From the NCBI GenBank assembly GCA_002085285.1, contig NATK01000083.1:1-6531 (forward strand): 6,531 nt of DNA, written 5' to 3'. Position 1 is the stretch's first letter. Each line of letters begins with the position of its first letter. The position numbers were made by a program, and so were the translations under genes. The stretch is from Candidatus Latescibacteria bacterium 4484_7 (GTDB lineage: Bacteria; Krumholzibacteriota; Krumholzibacteriia; Krumholzibacteriales; Krumholzibacteriaceae). This document shows, piece by piece, positions 1-6,158 of this stretch. Below the pieces are notes generated by a model, which saw only the letters and a list, made by a program, of their open reading frames with translations, was not told the origin of the DNA and made no database searches.

Positions 1-1401
1 GGTCTTTACCAATTTGCCGTTAATGTCGTAAACGCTTAGATTCAGGTGAGCCGGCTCTGCCAATGTGCATTCTATAGATGTGGACGGGTTGAATGGATTT
101 GGTCTGTTTTGGCAGAGATATACGATATTGGGGAGCTTGTATGTGACCGTTCTTTCACCGATCACAGACTCGCTGCCGTCCGAATCTCGGACGGCAAGGG
201 TGTAAGTGTAGCTTTTCCCGTTTATTAGGTCATTGTCGGTATATTCGTAATGATTGCTTGCAGTTATCGGGATCGTGGGGCTTGTCGTTTTAGTCATAGG
301 TTGTTCCTCATTCGTGGTTCTGTATATTTTGAAACCGGTTATCCCTTCCCGGCTTGATATATCCCAGGAAAGCTCCATCTTTGTTTCTGCTTGACGTATG
401 TTGAACGATTGCAAAAGTGTAGGAGCAAGAGAGCAGTCCAGTATATAAAGCCCCGCTCCATCGGACGCGACGAATGCGAGTTCTCCATTCACAGCGGAAC
501 TCCAGTTGGCTGTTGCGGTCTTGTAACAGCCTGTCTCTTGCGGGAAATAGACCTCGGAAACATCGAATATCAAGAACAAACTGTCTATCCCGTCGTTGAC
601 GAAGGCATGGTTGCCTTCGACGGATATCCCTGAAGCGAGCCCGTCTGTATCGTAGTACCCGATTTGTTTGATGTTTAATGGATTGGATATGTTAAAGATC
701 CTGAGGCCGGCAGCGCCCTCTGCAACGAAAAGATAAAACCCCTGTATGGTCAGATCGTATGCATATCCCTCTGTGGGATAGTAACCCGCTTCAAACGGAT
801 CTGATGGATCCGATATGTCTATCACACGGATTCCGGAATTGGTGGCTGCCAGGTATGCGTAGTTTCCTTTCAACGCAACTGAGTATGCCCTGCCCGGTGT
901 TTCGTAGCTGCCCTCCTCCAACGGTTTCATCGGATTTGAAATATTGATGATCTTCAGCCCCTCACCCTCACATGCAACATATGCATAGTTGTCCCTGACG
1001 ACTATTTGCCTGGTGTAGTATATGTTGTTGTAATGCCCCACTTCGGTTGGATGAGATGGATCGGAGATGTCGATGATCCTCAAGCCGTTGAATATGTCTG
1101 CCAGATAGGCATATTCGTTCCTTACCGTTATTGAGTAGATATCACCCGGAACACTCGTTTCCCCGATTTCGATAGGGTTTGACGGATCTGCAGCGTCGGC
1201 GATCTTGAGATAGTTGTCGCTGCCGTACAGTATGGTATCACCTTTTACACAGACAGACATGCACGATCCGCCGGCAAGCCTGTTGAGTAATGATACATTC
1301 CATTCATCGGATTGAGAATGGAGCGGTTCGGACAGAATGACTACAGAAATTACCGAAAACAGTAAAAAGGCAAATGATGGGAACCGCCCGCACCGATACA
1401 T
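1..1401 (-). CDS. Secreted LVIVD-repeat beta-propeller protein with Fn3 module and FlgD/T9SS-type C-terminal domain (3' end outside window)
   Basis: Reading the minus strand from the ATG at 1401 gives 467 codons without a stop, running off the left edge, so the C-terminus is missing. Residues 1-30 form a signal peptide: Arg-rich start, hydrophobic core F-A-F-L-L-F-S-V-I-S-V-V-I-L, probable cleavage near L-H-S/Q. Residues about 40-323 hold seven repeats of roughly 42 residues with the core N-x-A-Y-(L/V)-A ... G-L-(R/K)-I-I-D-I-S-(D/N)-P, the LVIVD signature, which predicts a seven-bladed propeller. Residues about 326-424 look like a fibronectin type III module (E-L-S-W-D, F-K-I-Y-R-T, Y-T-Y-T-L-A-V-R-D). 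Residues 425-467 carry L-C-Q-N-R-P-N-P-F-N-P-S-T and L-S-V-Y-D-I-N-G-K, the start of a FlgD-like/T9SS sorting domain. Export followed by surface attachment or release is inferred. Start choice is supported by AGGAGGT (1406-1412) four bases upstream of ATG. The ligand or function of the propeller is unknown. Seven cysteines follow the signal peptide. Confidence 0.9.
   Translation of the reverse strand, partial: MYRCGRFPSFAFLLFSVISVVILSEPLHSQSDEWNVSLLNRLAGGSCMSVCVKGDTILYGSDNYLKIADAADPSNPIEIGETSVPGDIYSITVRNEYAYLADIFNGLRIIDISDPSHPTEVGHYNNIYYTRQIVVRDNYAYVACEGEGLKIINISNPMKPLEEGSYETPGRAYSVALKGNYAYLAATNSGIRVIDISDPSDPFEAGYYPTEGYAYDLTIQGFYLFVAEGAAGLRIFNISNPLNIKQIGYYDTDGLASGISVEGNHAFVNDGIDSLFLIFDVSEVYFPQETGCYKTATANWSSAVNGELAFVASDGAGLYILDCSLAPTLLQSFNIRQAETKMELSWDISSREGITGFKIYRTTNEEQPMTKTTSPTIPITASNHYEYTDNDLINGKSYTYTLAVRDSDGSESVIGERTVTYKLPNIVYLCQNRPNPFNPSTSIECTLAEPAHLNLSVYDINGKLVKT
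433..1284 (-). repeat. Seven LVIVD-type protein repeats (propeller blades)
   Basis: Protein-level repeats inside the secreted propeller gene, period about 41-43 residues, residues about 40-323. The best-preserved copies are blades 2-5, with R-I-I-D-I-S-D-P, K-I-I-N-I-S-N-P, R-V-I-D-I-S-D-P and R-I-F-N-I-S-N-P at the same phase. The first (K-I-A-D-A-A-D-P) and the sixth (L-I-F-D-V-S-E-V) are degenerate, and the seventh stops after Y-I-L-D-C. DNA identity between copies is modest, so they are old duplications rather than a recent tandem expansion. Seven units match one closed propeller. Confidence 0.8.
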
Positions 1402-1426
1402 GCTGACCTCCTCGAGAAGGTTTGGG

Positions 1427-1432
1427 AGTATA
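1427..1432 (-). promoter_or_regulatory. Possible -10 box for the propeller gene
   Basis: Minus-strand TATACT lies about 25 nt before the ATG and matches the sigma70 -10 consensus at five of six bases. No good -35 box sits at 16-18 nt; the nearest, TTACAT, is 20 nt away. Because the upstream oxidoreductase gene is co-directional with an 80-nt gap, this could be an internal promoter or chance in an AT-rich gap. Confidence 0.25.
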
Positions 1433-1481
1433 GAAATGTTTTACCGGTCGGCATGTAACAGAACAGGCAGCTATAAGTAAA

Positions 1482-2144
1482 TTAAGCTGTTTCGGTTTCC
1501 TCTGTCAAGGTTTCAAGAACCTTCTGGAGAAAATGGGCTTCCGGAAGAGCTCCCTCGGCAGCCGATTTTTCATTTGCAATAGTCTTGGGCACTCCCATGA
1601 CCTGGTATCGCTGCGAGAGATGTGGGAACTCTATAGCCTCCACCATATCGGCCGTGACCTTGTCGCTCTCGATGGCGAATTGATGAGCCAACGCCACTGC
1701 GCGCGGGCAGTATGGGCATGTCGGTGTGACGAATACCTGCAGGTGAAGTGGTTCTTCCAGGTTGGCGAGCTTTTTTCTCGAATCTTCCGAGAGACCCGAA
1801 TCACTTTTCGAAACGAGGAGGATATCCTGGAGGATTGAAGCGAATTCATAACCCGAAGGGATTCCGTAGAAGCGGATTCCGTAATCCTTCTCGTCATTCA
1901 TAATTATCGTGGCAGGCACCTTGTCGATGTTGAATTTTTCGACTATCTCTTTGTCGGTTATAAAGTTGTACGTTTCGAGCGTAAGTTTGTCCGAGAGGTC
2001 CGTAAGCTCGGTCAAAAGCTCCTTAGTCTCACGGCAATACTGGCATTCGAGCTCCTGAGTGAAGCATACGATTTTTACCGGCCCTTCCATGTTTTCGAGC
2101 TGTTGTGAAATTTCGGTCCTGTTTTGTTCGTTCAATATCGCCAT
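1482..2144 (-). CDS. Two-domain glutaredoxin-like protein disulfide oxidoreductase (PDO family)
   Basis: A 220-residue protein with two thioredoxin-fold units, each with its own active site. Unit 1 has C-Q-Y-C at residues 34-37 and a cis-proline loop K-V-P-A-T-I near 75-80. Unit 2 has C-P-Y-C at 143-146, preceded by F-V-T-P-T, and a cis-proline loop G-V-P-K-T-I near 184-189. Length and the C-Q-Y-C/C-P-Y-C pairing match archaeal and thermophile PDO proteins, which catalyse thiol-disulfide exchange in the cytoplasm, often with a thioredoxin reductase-like partner. No signal peptide or membrane segment is visible, so a cytoplasmic location is inferred. Start choice: AAAGGAG (2151-2157) is six bases before ATG. 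The propeller gene lies 80 nt downstream on the same strand; no reductase gene is adjacent. The alternative label is AhpF N-terminal-like glutaredoxin domain protein, but the whole length is used by the two units and no flavin domain is attached. Confidence 0.9.
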   Translation of the reverse strand: MAILNEQNRTEISQQLENMEGPVKIVCFTQELECQYCRETKELLTELTDLSDKLTLETYNFITDKEIVEKFNIDKVPATIIMNDEKDYGIRFYGIPSGYEFASILQDILLVSKSDSGLSEDSRKKLANLEEPLHLQVFVTPTCPYCPRAVALAHQFAIESDKVTADMVEAIEFPHLSQRYQVMGVPKTIANEKSAAEGALPEAHFLQKVLETLTEETETA

Positions 2145-2188
2145 TTCTTTCTCCTTTCGTTCCTCGATTGATTGCTCAATTGTTTACA

Positions 2189-2217
2189 AAAATAATAAAT
2201 AATATATTCTTTTTCAA
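2189..2217 (-). promoter_or_regulatory. Candidate promoter for the oxidoreductase gene
   Basis: On the minus strand TTGAAA (2212-2217) and TATTTT (2189-2194) are 17 nt apart, with the ATG about 45 nt further on. The same segment reads TATTTTTG, which also fits the Bacteroidetes-type TAnnTTTG element, with a TTG about 20 nt upstream. The region is AT-rich, so chance matches are likely; position and spacing are the supporting points. Confidence 0.4.
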
Positions 2218-2321
2218 GAGGTTTGCAAGCAGTTTAATGGGCTCGACCGTTCGGGTGCGCACGTTATTTGCTACAGATATGCGTATTGTAAGGTATATGG
2301 CATAAATGGCGAAAAAGTGAA

Positions 2322-2350
2322 TTGAATTATCGAAACGATGGCGGTATACT
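2322..2350 (+). promoter_or_regulatory. Candidate sigma70-type promoter of the radical SAM/glycosyltransferase operon
   Basis: TTGAAT (2322-2327) and TATACT (2345-2350) are separated by 17 nt, four of six and five of six consensus bases. Transcription would begin near 2357, giving a leader of about 55 nt before the ATG at 2412. The -35 box coincides with the TTG that would otherwise extend the reading frame by 30 codons, which argues against that longer start. It faces away from the oxidoreductase promoter in the same 267-nt spacer. Confidence 0.5.
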
Positions 2351-2373
2351 TTACATTCTAAATATATCGTTTC
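2332..2373. repeat. Inverted repeat flanking the -10 box (possible operator)
   Basis: GAAACGAT (2332-2339) and ATCGTTTC (2366-2373) are perfect 8-nt inverted arms around a 26-nt centre that contains the TATACT -10 box. The left arm also lies in a smaller palindrome, ATCG-AAA-CGAT (2329-2339). A regulator binding both arms could occlude the promoter, but an 8-nt match in this region could be chance. No regulator gene is adjacent. Confidence 0.3.
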
Positions 2374-2399
2374 TCGGTGTCCCATTCAGCGGTGAAGCA

Positions 2400-2403
2400 G
2401 AGG
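2400..2403 (+). promoter_or_regulatory. Ribosome binding site deciding the radical SAM start
   Basis: GAGG lies eight bases before the ATG at 2412. The alternative upstream TTG at 2322 has no such site and overlaps a promoter -35 box. Starting at 2412 puts the first cluster cysteine at residue 11, normal for short-N-terminus radical SAM proteins. Confidence 0.5.
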
Positions 2404-2411
2404 CGGGAACA

Positions 2412-3404
2412 ATGGAATGTGCAATAATTACGACGTATAGATGCAACGCGAGATGCCAGATGTGCAACTGCTGGCGGAACCCGACGAAGCCGTCGGAGGA
2501 GTTCGATCCGGAGATACTGAAGAAGATTCCCGCGGGGATGAAGAGGCTCAACATCACGGGCGGCGAGCCCATGTTGAGAAAAGACATACATCGAATCGTC
2601 GAGATTCTCTACGAAAAAACGAATAGGCTCGAGATCAGTACGAACGGCTACTTCTACGACCGCATAGAAGCTATTGCCAAGGATTTCCCTAAGATCACCG
2701 TCAGGGTAAGCATAGAGGGGCTTCCCGCACTGAACGATTCGTTGAGGGGGCTAAAGAACGGATTCGATCGCGGCATGAGGACGATACTTCGCCTGAAGCG
2801 CCTCGGGATAAAGGACATAGGGTTTGCAATGACGATCTCCGGGCAGAACGTCTTTGACCTGCTCGATATGTACACCCTAACGGCGAGTATGGGTGTCGAA
2901 TTTTCCAACGCCGTTGTGCACAACAGCTTCTATTTCTTCAAAGAGGACAACCGCATCGACAATATCGAAGAGGTCGAGGAGAAGATGCGGGAGTTCATGG
3001 ATGCCCTGCTTCGTTCACCGAGAAAGGAGCTCAAGGCAAGGGTTAAGGATTGGTTCAGGGCATACATCAACATGGGCCTGTTGAACCACGTAAAGGGCAA
3101 GGCGAGGCCGATCCCGTGCGGAGCGGCAACGGATACCTTCTTCCTCGACCCGTGGGGGAGGGTGCTCGCCTGCAACGGCTCGCCGGAACCGTGGGTGATG
3201 GGCGATCTGACCGCCCAGAGCTTTGAGGAGATCTGGCACAGCGAGCAGGCAGAGCGAGTGCGCGAGATGGTGCGCAACTGCAAGCGCAACTGCTGGATGA
3301 CGGGAACGGCCGTTCCCGCTATGCGCCACAAGCCGTTGAAGCCTTTTCTCTGGGTGATGAAGAACAAGTTGAGGCAGTTTCAGGGCAAGGAAATCGAGGT
3401 TTGA
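2412..3404 (+). CDS. Radical SAM protein with SPASM-like C-terminal cysteine domain
   Basis: A 330-residue protein from the ATG at 2412. Residues 9-21 read T-Y-R-C-N-A-R-C-Q-M-C-N-C-W, giving the CX3CX2C motif (C11, C15, C18) that binds the 4Fe-4S cluster used to cleave S-adenosylmethionine. The G-G-E-P motif is at 50-53, followed by L-E-I-S-T-N-G-Y near 73-80, both typical of the core barrel. The C-terminal part has C236, C254, C290 and C294 in the setting L-D-P-W-G-R-V-L-A-C-N-G ... M-G-D-L ... F-E-E-I-W, the hallmark of SPASM/Twitch domains that bind an auxiliary cluster in peptide- and sugar-modifying enzymes. The gene heads a plus-strand operon; a glycosyltransferase starts 42 nt later. 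Substrate unknown: no precursor-peptide gene is visible nearby, so a role in glycan or glycoconjugate modification is inferred from context only. A basic tail with F-L-W-V-M-K-N-K-L follows the last cysteines. Confidence 0.88.
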   Translation: MECAIITTYRCNARCQMCNCWRNPTKPSEEFDPEILKKIPAGMKRLNITGGEPMLRKDIHRIVEILYEKTNRLEISTNGYFYDRIEAIAKDFPKITVRVSIEGLPALNDSLRGLKNGFDRGMRTILRLKRLGIKDIGFAMTISGQNVFDLLDMYTLTASMGVEFSNAVVHNSFYFFKEDNRIDNIEEVEEKMREFMDALLRSPRKELKARVKDWFRAYINMGLLNHVKGKARPIPCGAATDTFFLDPWGRVLACNGSPEPWVMGDLTAQSFEEIWHSEQAERVREMVRNCKRNCWMTGTAVPAMRHKPLKPFLWVMKNKLRQFQGKEIEV

Positions 3405-3446
3405 TCGTAACACAACCCCCACAGGAGACCCGCCGGTTTTGATCGT

Positions 3447-4559
3447 ATGAGAATAGCAATCCTTGGAATAAAGGGAGTCCCCGGTCACCATGGTGTCGAG
3501 GTGGTCGTGGATTCGCTCCTGCCCCACCTCGTTTCGATGGGGCACGATATCACCGTATATGGCTACGAATCGTATACAAGTTCGACGGACGATTACCATG
3601 GAGCGAGGGTGGTAGCCGTCGGAGGGAGCGGCAATAAGAACTTCGAGATGTTTTCGCACATGTGGAACGCCTCTGTCGACGCGAGACGGCGAGGCTTCGA
3701 CATAATACACATACACAGTTCGGATCCCTGCATACTCGCCTGGATGCAGAGGCCGAAGATTGGGCTCGTCGCGACGTCACACGGGCAGGCCTACCTGAGG
3801 AAGAAATGGAGTTTGCCGGCAAGGATGATGTCGAAGCTCGCAGAGCGCTTCTTCATCCGTGTGCCGGACGTGCGAACGAGCGTTTCGAGACCGCTCTGCG
3901 ACTACTACGAAACGCGTTACGGCAAGAAGGTAGTCTATATTCCGAACGGCATCACGTTCCGTGAGGCGCCGAGCACCGGCCACCTCGAAAGATGGGGGCT
4001 CGAGCCGGGCAGGTTTATCTTCTGCTCTTCCGGAAGAATCGAGCGAACGAAGGGACTTTCGACTCTTCTCGATGCGTACGTCGAGGCTCAGCCGGGCATG
4101 CCGCTCGTCATAGCAGGTGGCGGAGCGGGCTCCGACGAGGCTTACATGGAGGAGCTTCGTTCGAGGAATGTCGAAGGTGTAAAGTTCGTAGGGTTCCTCA
4201 CCGGGGACGATCTCTTCGCCCTCTATGCTCATGCCGGCGTCTTCGTATTTCCCTCGGAGTACGAGGCGATGTCAATGGCGCTTCTCGAGGGTTTGTCATT
4301 CGGTGTGCCGACCATCTACAGCGACACACCGGAGAATGATGCTGTGGCTGAAGGCCTGGGATATTCCTTCAGAGTGAAGGATTCGCACAGTCTCGCCGAA
4401 AGGTTCCTCTATGTTCTGAGCCACCGGCAAGAGGCTCTCGAGCTTGGCGGCAGGGCAAGGGAGTCGGTGCGCAGGCATCACGATTGGGCCGCGGTTGCGA
4501 AGAGGTACAACGAGGTATACGAGCAGCTCGCAGCGAGGAAGAGGCGGGGATTGAAATGA
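3447..4559 (+). CDS. GT4-type (GT-B fold) glycosyltransferase
   Basis: A 370-residue retaining-type glycosyltransferase, expected at the inner face of the cytoplasmic membrane. The N-terminal Rossmann half begins M-R-I-A-I-L-G-I-K-G-V-P and has G-V-E-V-V-V-D-S-L near 16-24, in the place where GT4 enzymes usually carry a glycine-rich G-G-x-E acceptor loop. The donor-binding half starts near 165 with Y-I-P-N-G-I. It contains S-S-G-R-I-E-R-T-K-G (R197, K202, nucleotide-sugar phosphate contacts) and the E-X7-E motif at E273/E281 in S-E-Y-E-A-M-S-M-A-L-L-E-G. No signal peptide or membrane span is seen. The closest relatives by look are the short-N-terminus GT4/DUF1972-like enzymes of polysaccharide loci; donor and acceptor cannot be told. 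The start lacks a well-placed Shine-Dalgarno (AGGAG at 3423-3427 is 19 nt away), but the N-terminus fits the family exactly. The stop overlaps the next gene's start. Confidence 0.9.
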   Translation: MRIAILGIKGVPGHHGVEVVVDSLLPHLVSMGHDITVYGYESYTSSTDDYHGARVVAVGGSGNKNFEMFSHMWNASVDARRRGFDIIHIHSSDPCILAWMQRPKIGLVATSHGQAYLRKKWSLPARMMSKLAERFFIRVPDVRTSVSRPLCDYYETRYGKKVVYIPNGITFREAPSTGHLERWGLEPGRFIFCSSGRIERTKGLSTLLDAYVEAQPGMPLVIAGGGAGSDEAYMEELRSRNVEGVKFVGFLTGDDLFALYAHAGVFVFPSEYEAMSMALLEGLSFGVPTIYSDTPENDAVAEGLGYSFRVKDSHSLAERFLYVLSHRQEALELGGRARESVRRHHDWAAVAKRYNEVYEQLAARKRRGLK

Positions 4560-5785
4560 AGATCCTCATGGTTCAAACATTCTACTTCCATCGGGGCGGC
4601 GATTCGACATACATGCTCAACCTCTCGGACCTTCTCACGGAGAACGGGCACGAGGTGGTGCATTTCGCCATGAAGCACCCGCAGAACCTCCCCTCTCCCT
4701 ACTCAGATTATTTCGTGAGTGAAATCGACTTTCCCGGGCTTTTGGCCGAAAGGTCGCCTAAGGCTGCATGGACGGTCGCCGCGAGGAGTATATTCAGCAG
4801 GGAGGCCCGTGAGAATATAGCCCGCCTCGCCGACGCCACGAAGCCCGACATAGCCCACTTTCACAATATACACGGGCACCTTACGACCTCTATCATCAAG
4901 CCGCTGCGAGACAGAGGAATCCCCATAGTCTGGACGCTCCACGACTACAGGCAGGTCTGTCCCAATACGAGCATGCTCAGTCACGGAGAGATCTGCGATA
5001 GATGTCTTCCGAACAAGTTCTACAATGTCGTTCTGCACAGGTGCAAGAAGGGGAGCCTCGCCGCCAGCGTGGTGGCGATGCTCTCGATGTACTACGAGAG
5101 GCTGACGAGGGTTCCCGACCGGATAGCCCGCTTCATTACTCCGAGCGGATTTCTTCGCTCCAAGCTCATCAAGGGTCATTTCGACCCCGAAAAGATAGAG
5201 ACGATACCGAACTTCGTCGACCTCGTCAGGTTCCGTCCGGAGCCGGAGGGGGAGCATTACCTTTACATAGGGAGGCTATCATACGAAAAGGGGATAGACG
5301 TGCTCATCAGGGCCGCTGCATCTCTCGACACGGGGAGGCTCTTCATCGTCGGCGAAGGTCCGGTTGAGAATGAACTCAGAGCTCTCGCCGGCCGAGTGGG
5401 CGCAGGCAGGGTGGAATTTCTCGGCTTCAGGAGCGGCGAGGAGCTCGAGCACCTCATTGCTCGCTCGCAGTTCGTCGTTCTGCCTTCACGCTGGTACGAG
5501 AACCTGCCTTTTTCCATAATGGAGGCATTCGCATCGGGAAAGCCCGTCATAGCGACCGACCTCGGCGGGATCCCTGAGATGGTCGAAGACGGGGTGAACG
5601 GATTCCTCTTCCCGAACGGTGATGTAAAGGCGCTGACCGAGAGGATCCGAAGGCTTCTCTCGGACCATGCACTTAGGGCCGAGATGGGGAAGCGGGCTCG
5701 TGAGAAGGCAGAGCGCCTCTACAATAGAGAGACTCACTACGAAAAGGTCATGAAGGTTTACGAAAAGGTGAGGGGAGGGGCCTAA
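4556..5785 (+). CDS. GT4-type glycosyltransferase with four-cysteine insert
   Basis: A 409-residue GT-B glycosyltransferase. The start at 4556 overlaps the previous stop in ATGA, a sign of translational coupling; a GAGGCGGGGA stretch (4541-4550) precedes it. An in-frame ATG at 4484 would extend it 24 residues into the upstream gene and is less likely, since M-K-I-L-M-V-Q-T-F-Y is a canonical N-terminus. H-R-G-G-D-S-T-Y at 12-19 is the glycine-rich acceptor loop. The donor half has Y-I-G-R-L-S-Y-E-K-G (R240, K245), V-G-E-G-P near 265-269 and E-X7-E at E315/E323 in Y-E-N-L-P-F-S-I-M-E-A-F, then D-L-G-G-I-P-E. Between the halves W-T-L-H-D-Y-R-Q-V-C-P-N opens a segment with C135, C147, C150 and C163, a known feature of one GT4 subgroup and probably a metal-binding knuckle. 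It likely works with the preceding transferase on the same glycan; sugar specificity is not deducible. Confidence 0.92.
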   Translation: MKILMVQTFYFHRGGDSTYMLNLSDLLTENGHEVVHFAMKHPQNLPSPYSDYFVSEIDFPGLLAERSPKAAWTVAARSIFSREARENIARLADATKPDIAHFHNIHGHLTTSIIKPLRDRGIPIVWTLHDYRQVCPNTSMLSHGEICDRCLPNKFYNVVLHRCKKGSLAASVVAMLSMYYERLTRVPDRIARFITPSGFLRSKLIKGHFDPEKIETIPNFVDLVRFRPEPEGEHYLYIGRLSYEKGIDVLIRAAASLDTGRLFIVGEGPVENELRALAGRVGAGRVEFLGFRSGEELEHLIARSQFVVLPSRWYENLPFSIMEAFASGKPVIATDLGGIPEMVEDGVNGFLFPNGDVKALTERIRRLLSDHALRAEMGKRAREKAERLYNRETHYEKVMKVYEKVRGGA

Positions 5786-5830
5786 GATCTTTGGCTCCAA
5801 TTGGCGCTCGTTGTGAGGGGGCGGGTCGGG

Positions 5831-5843
5831 ACTGCGATGCAGT
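5831..5843 (+). other. Short hairpin in the spacer after the glycosyltransferase operon
   Basis: ACTGC-GAT-GCAGT forms a perfect 5-bp stem with a 3-nt loop, 45 nt after the operon stop codon. No T-run follows, so it is not a convincing intrinsic terminator. The spacer 5786-5972 is otherwise GC-rich in its first 100 nt and AT-richer before the tRNA; no coding region is supported in it. Confidence 0.2.
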
Positions 5844-5890
5844 AAGCGGCGGGGCCTCGCGCCCTTAGCCCTGCAGGTTCATGAAATCGC

Positions 5891-5920
5891 TTGACTTTGG
5901 CCTTTTCGATTACGAATACT
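5891..5920 (+). promoter_or_regulatory. Possible tRNA-Pro promoter
   Basis: TTGACT (5891-5896, five of six -35 bases) is followed after 18 nt by AATACT (5915-5920, four of six). Transcription would begin near 5927, about 45 nt before the tRNA. The -10 match is mediocre and other registers (TACTAT at 5920) give overlong spacing. Confidence 0.3.
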
Positions 5921-5972
5921 ACTATGTGCTCGAGCGGGGTTTTGGGCGGTGAATAATGTAAATAGAGTGAGT

Positions 5973-6050
5973 CGGGGCGTAGCGCAGCCCGGTTAGCGCG
6001 CCTGCCTTGGGAGCAGGAGGTCGCTGGTTCAAATCCAGTCGCCCCGACCA
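5973..6050 (+). tRNA. tRNA-Pro (anticodon TGG), CCA encoded
   Basis: A full cloverleaf can be drawn. The acceptor stem CGGGGCG (5973-5979) pairs with CGCCCCG (6040-6046), with discriminator A6047 and encoded CCA (6048-6050). The D arm is GCGC-AGCCCGGTTA-GCGC. The anticodon arm CCTGC-CTTGGGA-GCAGG places TGG at 6008-6010. The variable loop is AGGTC, and the T arm GCTGG-TTCAAAT-CCAGT contains one G-T pair. The C1-G72 first pair and A73 are the normal bacterial tRNA-Pro identity elements. TGG, with wobble modification, can read all CCN codons. Total 78 nt including CCA. Confidence 0.97.
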
Positions 6051-6056
6051 TTTTTT
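6051..6056 (+). terminator. T-run directly after tRNA-Pro
   Basis: Six T residues follow the CCA end immediately. With the GC-rich acceptor/T arms upstream this could end transcription, but no separate hairpin is present, so it may only be a processing junction. Confidence 0.3.
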
Positions 6057-6143
6057 GCATCTTCTTCATACGAAATATATCAAACGTGATAGGTACGTCG
6101 GGACGATACCCGATACGGCCGGATCTTGAAAGGCGCGTGTGGA

Positions 6144-6150
6144 AAAGGAG
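6144..6150 (+). promoter_or_regulatory. Ribosome binding site deciding the holin-like start
   Basis: AAAGGAG lies eight bases before the ATG at 6159. It supports that start over the in-frame TTG at 6126, whose extra eleven residues are encoded across this site and look unlike the protein's membrane-segment N-terminus. Confidence 0.7.
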
Positions 6151-6158
6151 ACGGACGG

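Noticed and set aside
46..947. Plus-strand short frames at 46-228, 391-633 and 759-947
   Set aside because: They are antisense to the LVIVD propeller gene, whose minus-strand frame is open throughout with coherent domains.
433..1284. Regular spacing considered as a CRISPR or DNA tandem repeat
   Set aside because: Periodicity of about 126 nt comes from protein blades; DNA copies are diverged and in frame, with no spacer/repeat structure.
2176..2385. Small frames in the divergent spacer (minus 2176-2385, plus 2105-2305), considered as precursor peptides for the radical SAM enzyme
   Set aside because: No ribosome binding site, no leader/core pattern, and they run through the promoter elements; both overlap likely regulatory DNA or the oxidoreductase start.
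3015..3716. Minus-strand 233-residue reading frame
   Set aside because: Fully overlaps the radical SAM gene and first glycosyltransferase, both with clear family motifs; its own sequence is Arg/His/Pro-rich with no recognisable motif.
3777..4232. Minus-strand 151-residue reading frame
   Set aside because: Shadow of the first glycosyltransferase, with no family features.
4703..5257. Minus-strand 184-residue reading frame
   Set aside because: Shadow of the second glycosyltransferase; no motifs and no ribosome binding site of note.
5782..6069. Minus-strand 95-residue reading frame containing G-A-T-G-F-E-P-A-T-S-C-S-Q-G-R-R
   Set aside because: It is the antisense of tRNA-Pro (5973-6050). This peptide string is a familiar false protein in databases produced by tRNA antisense translation.
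6098..6113. TCGGG/CCCGA hairpin in the leader of the holin-like gene, considered as a terminator or riboswitch
   Set aside because: Only 5 bp with a 6-nt loop, no T-run and no recognisable riboswitch core; the expected frequency of such a stem is high.
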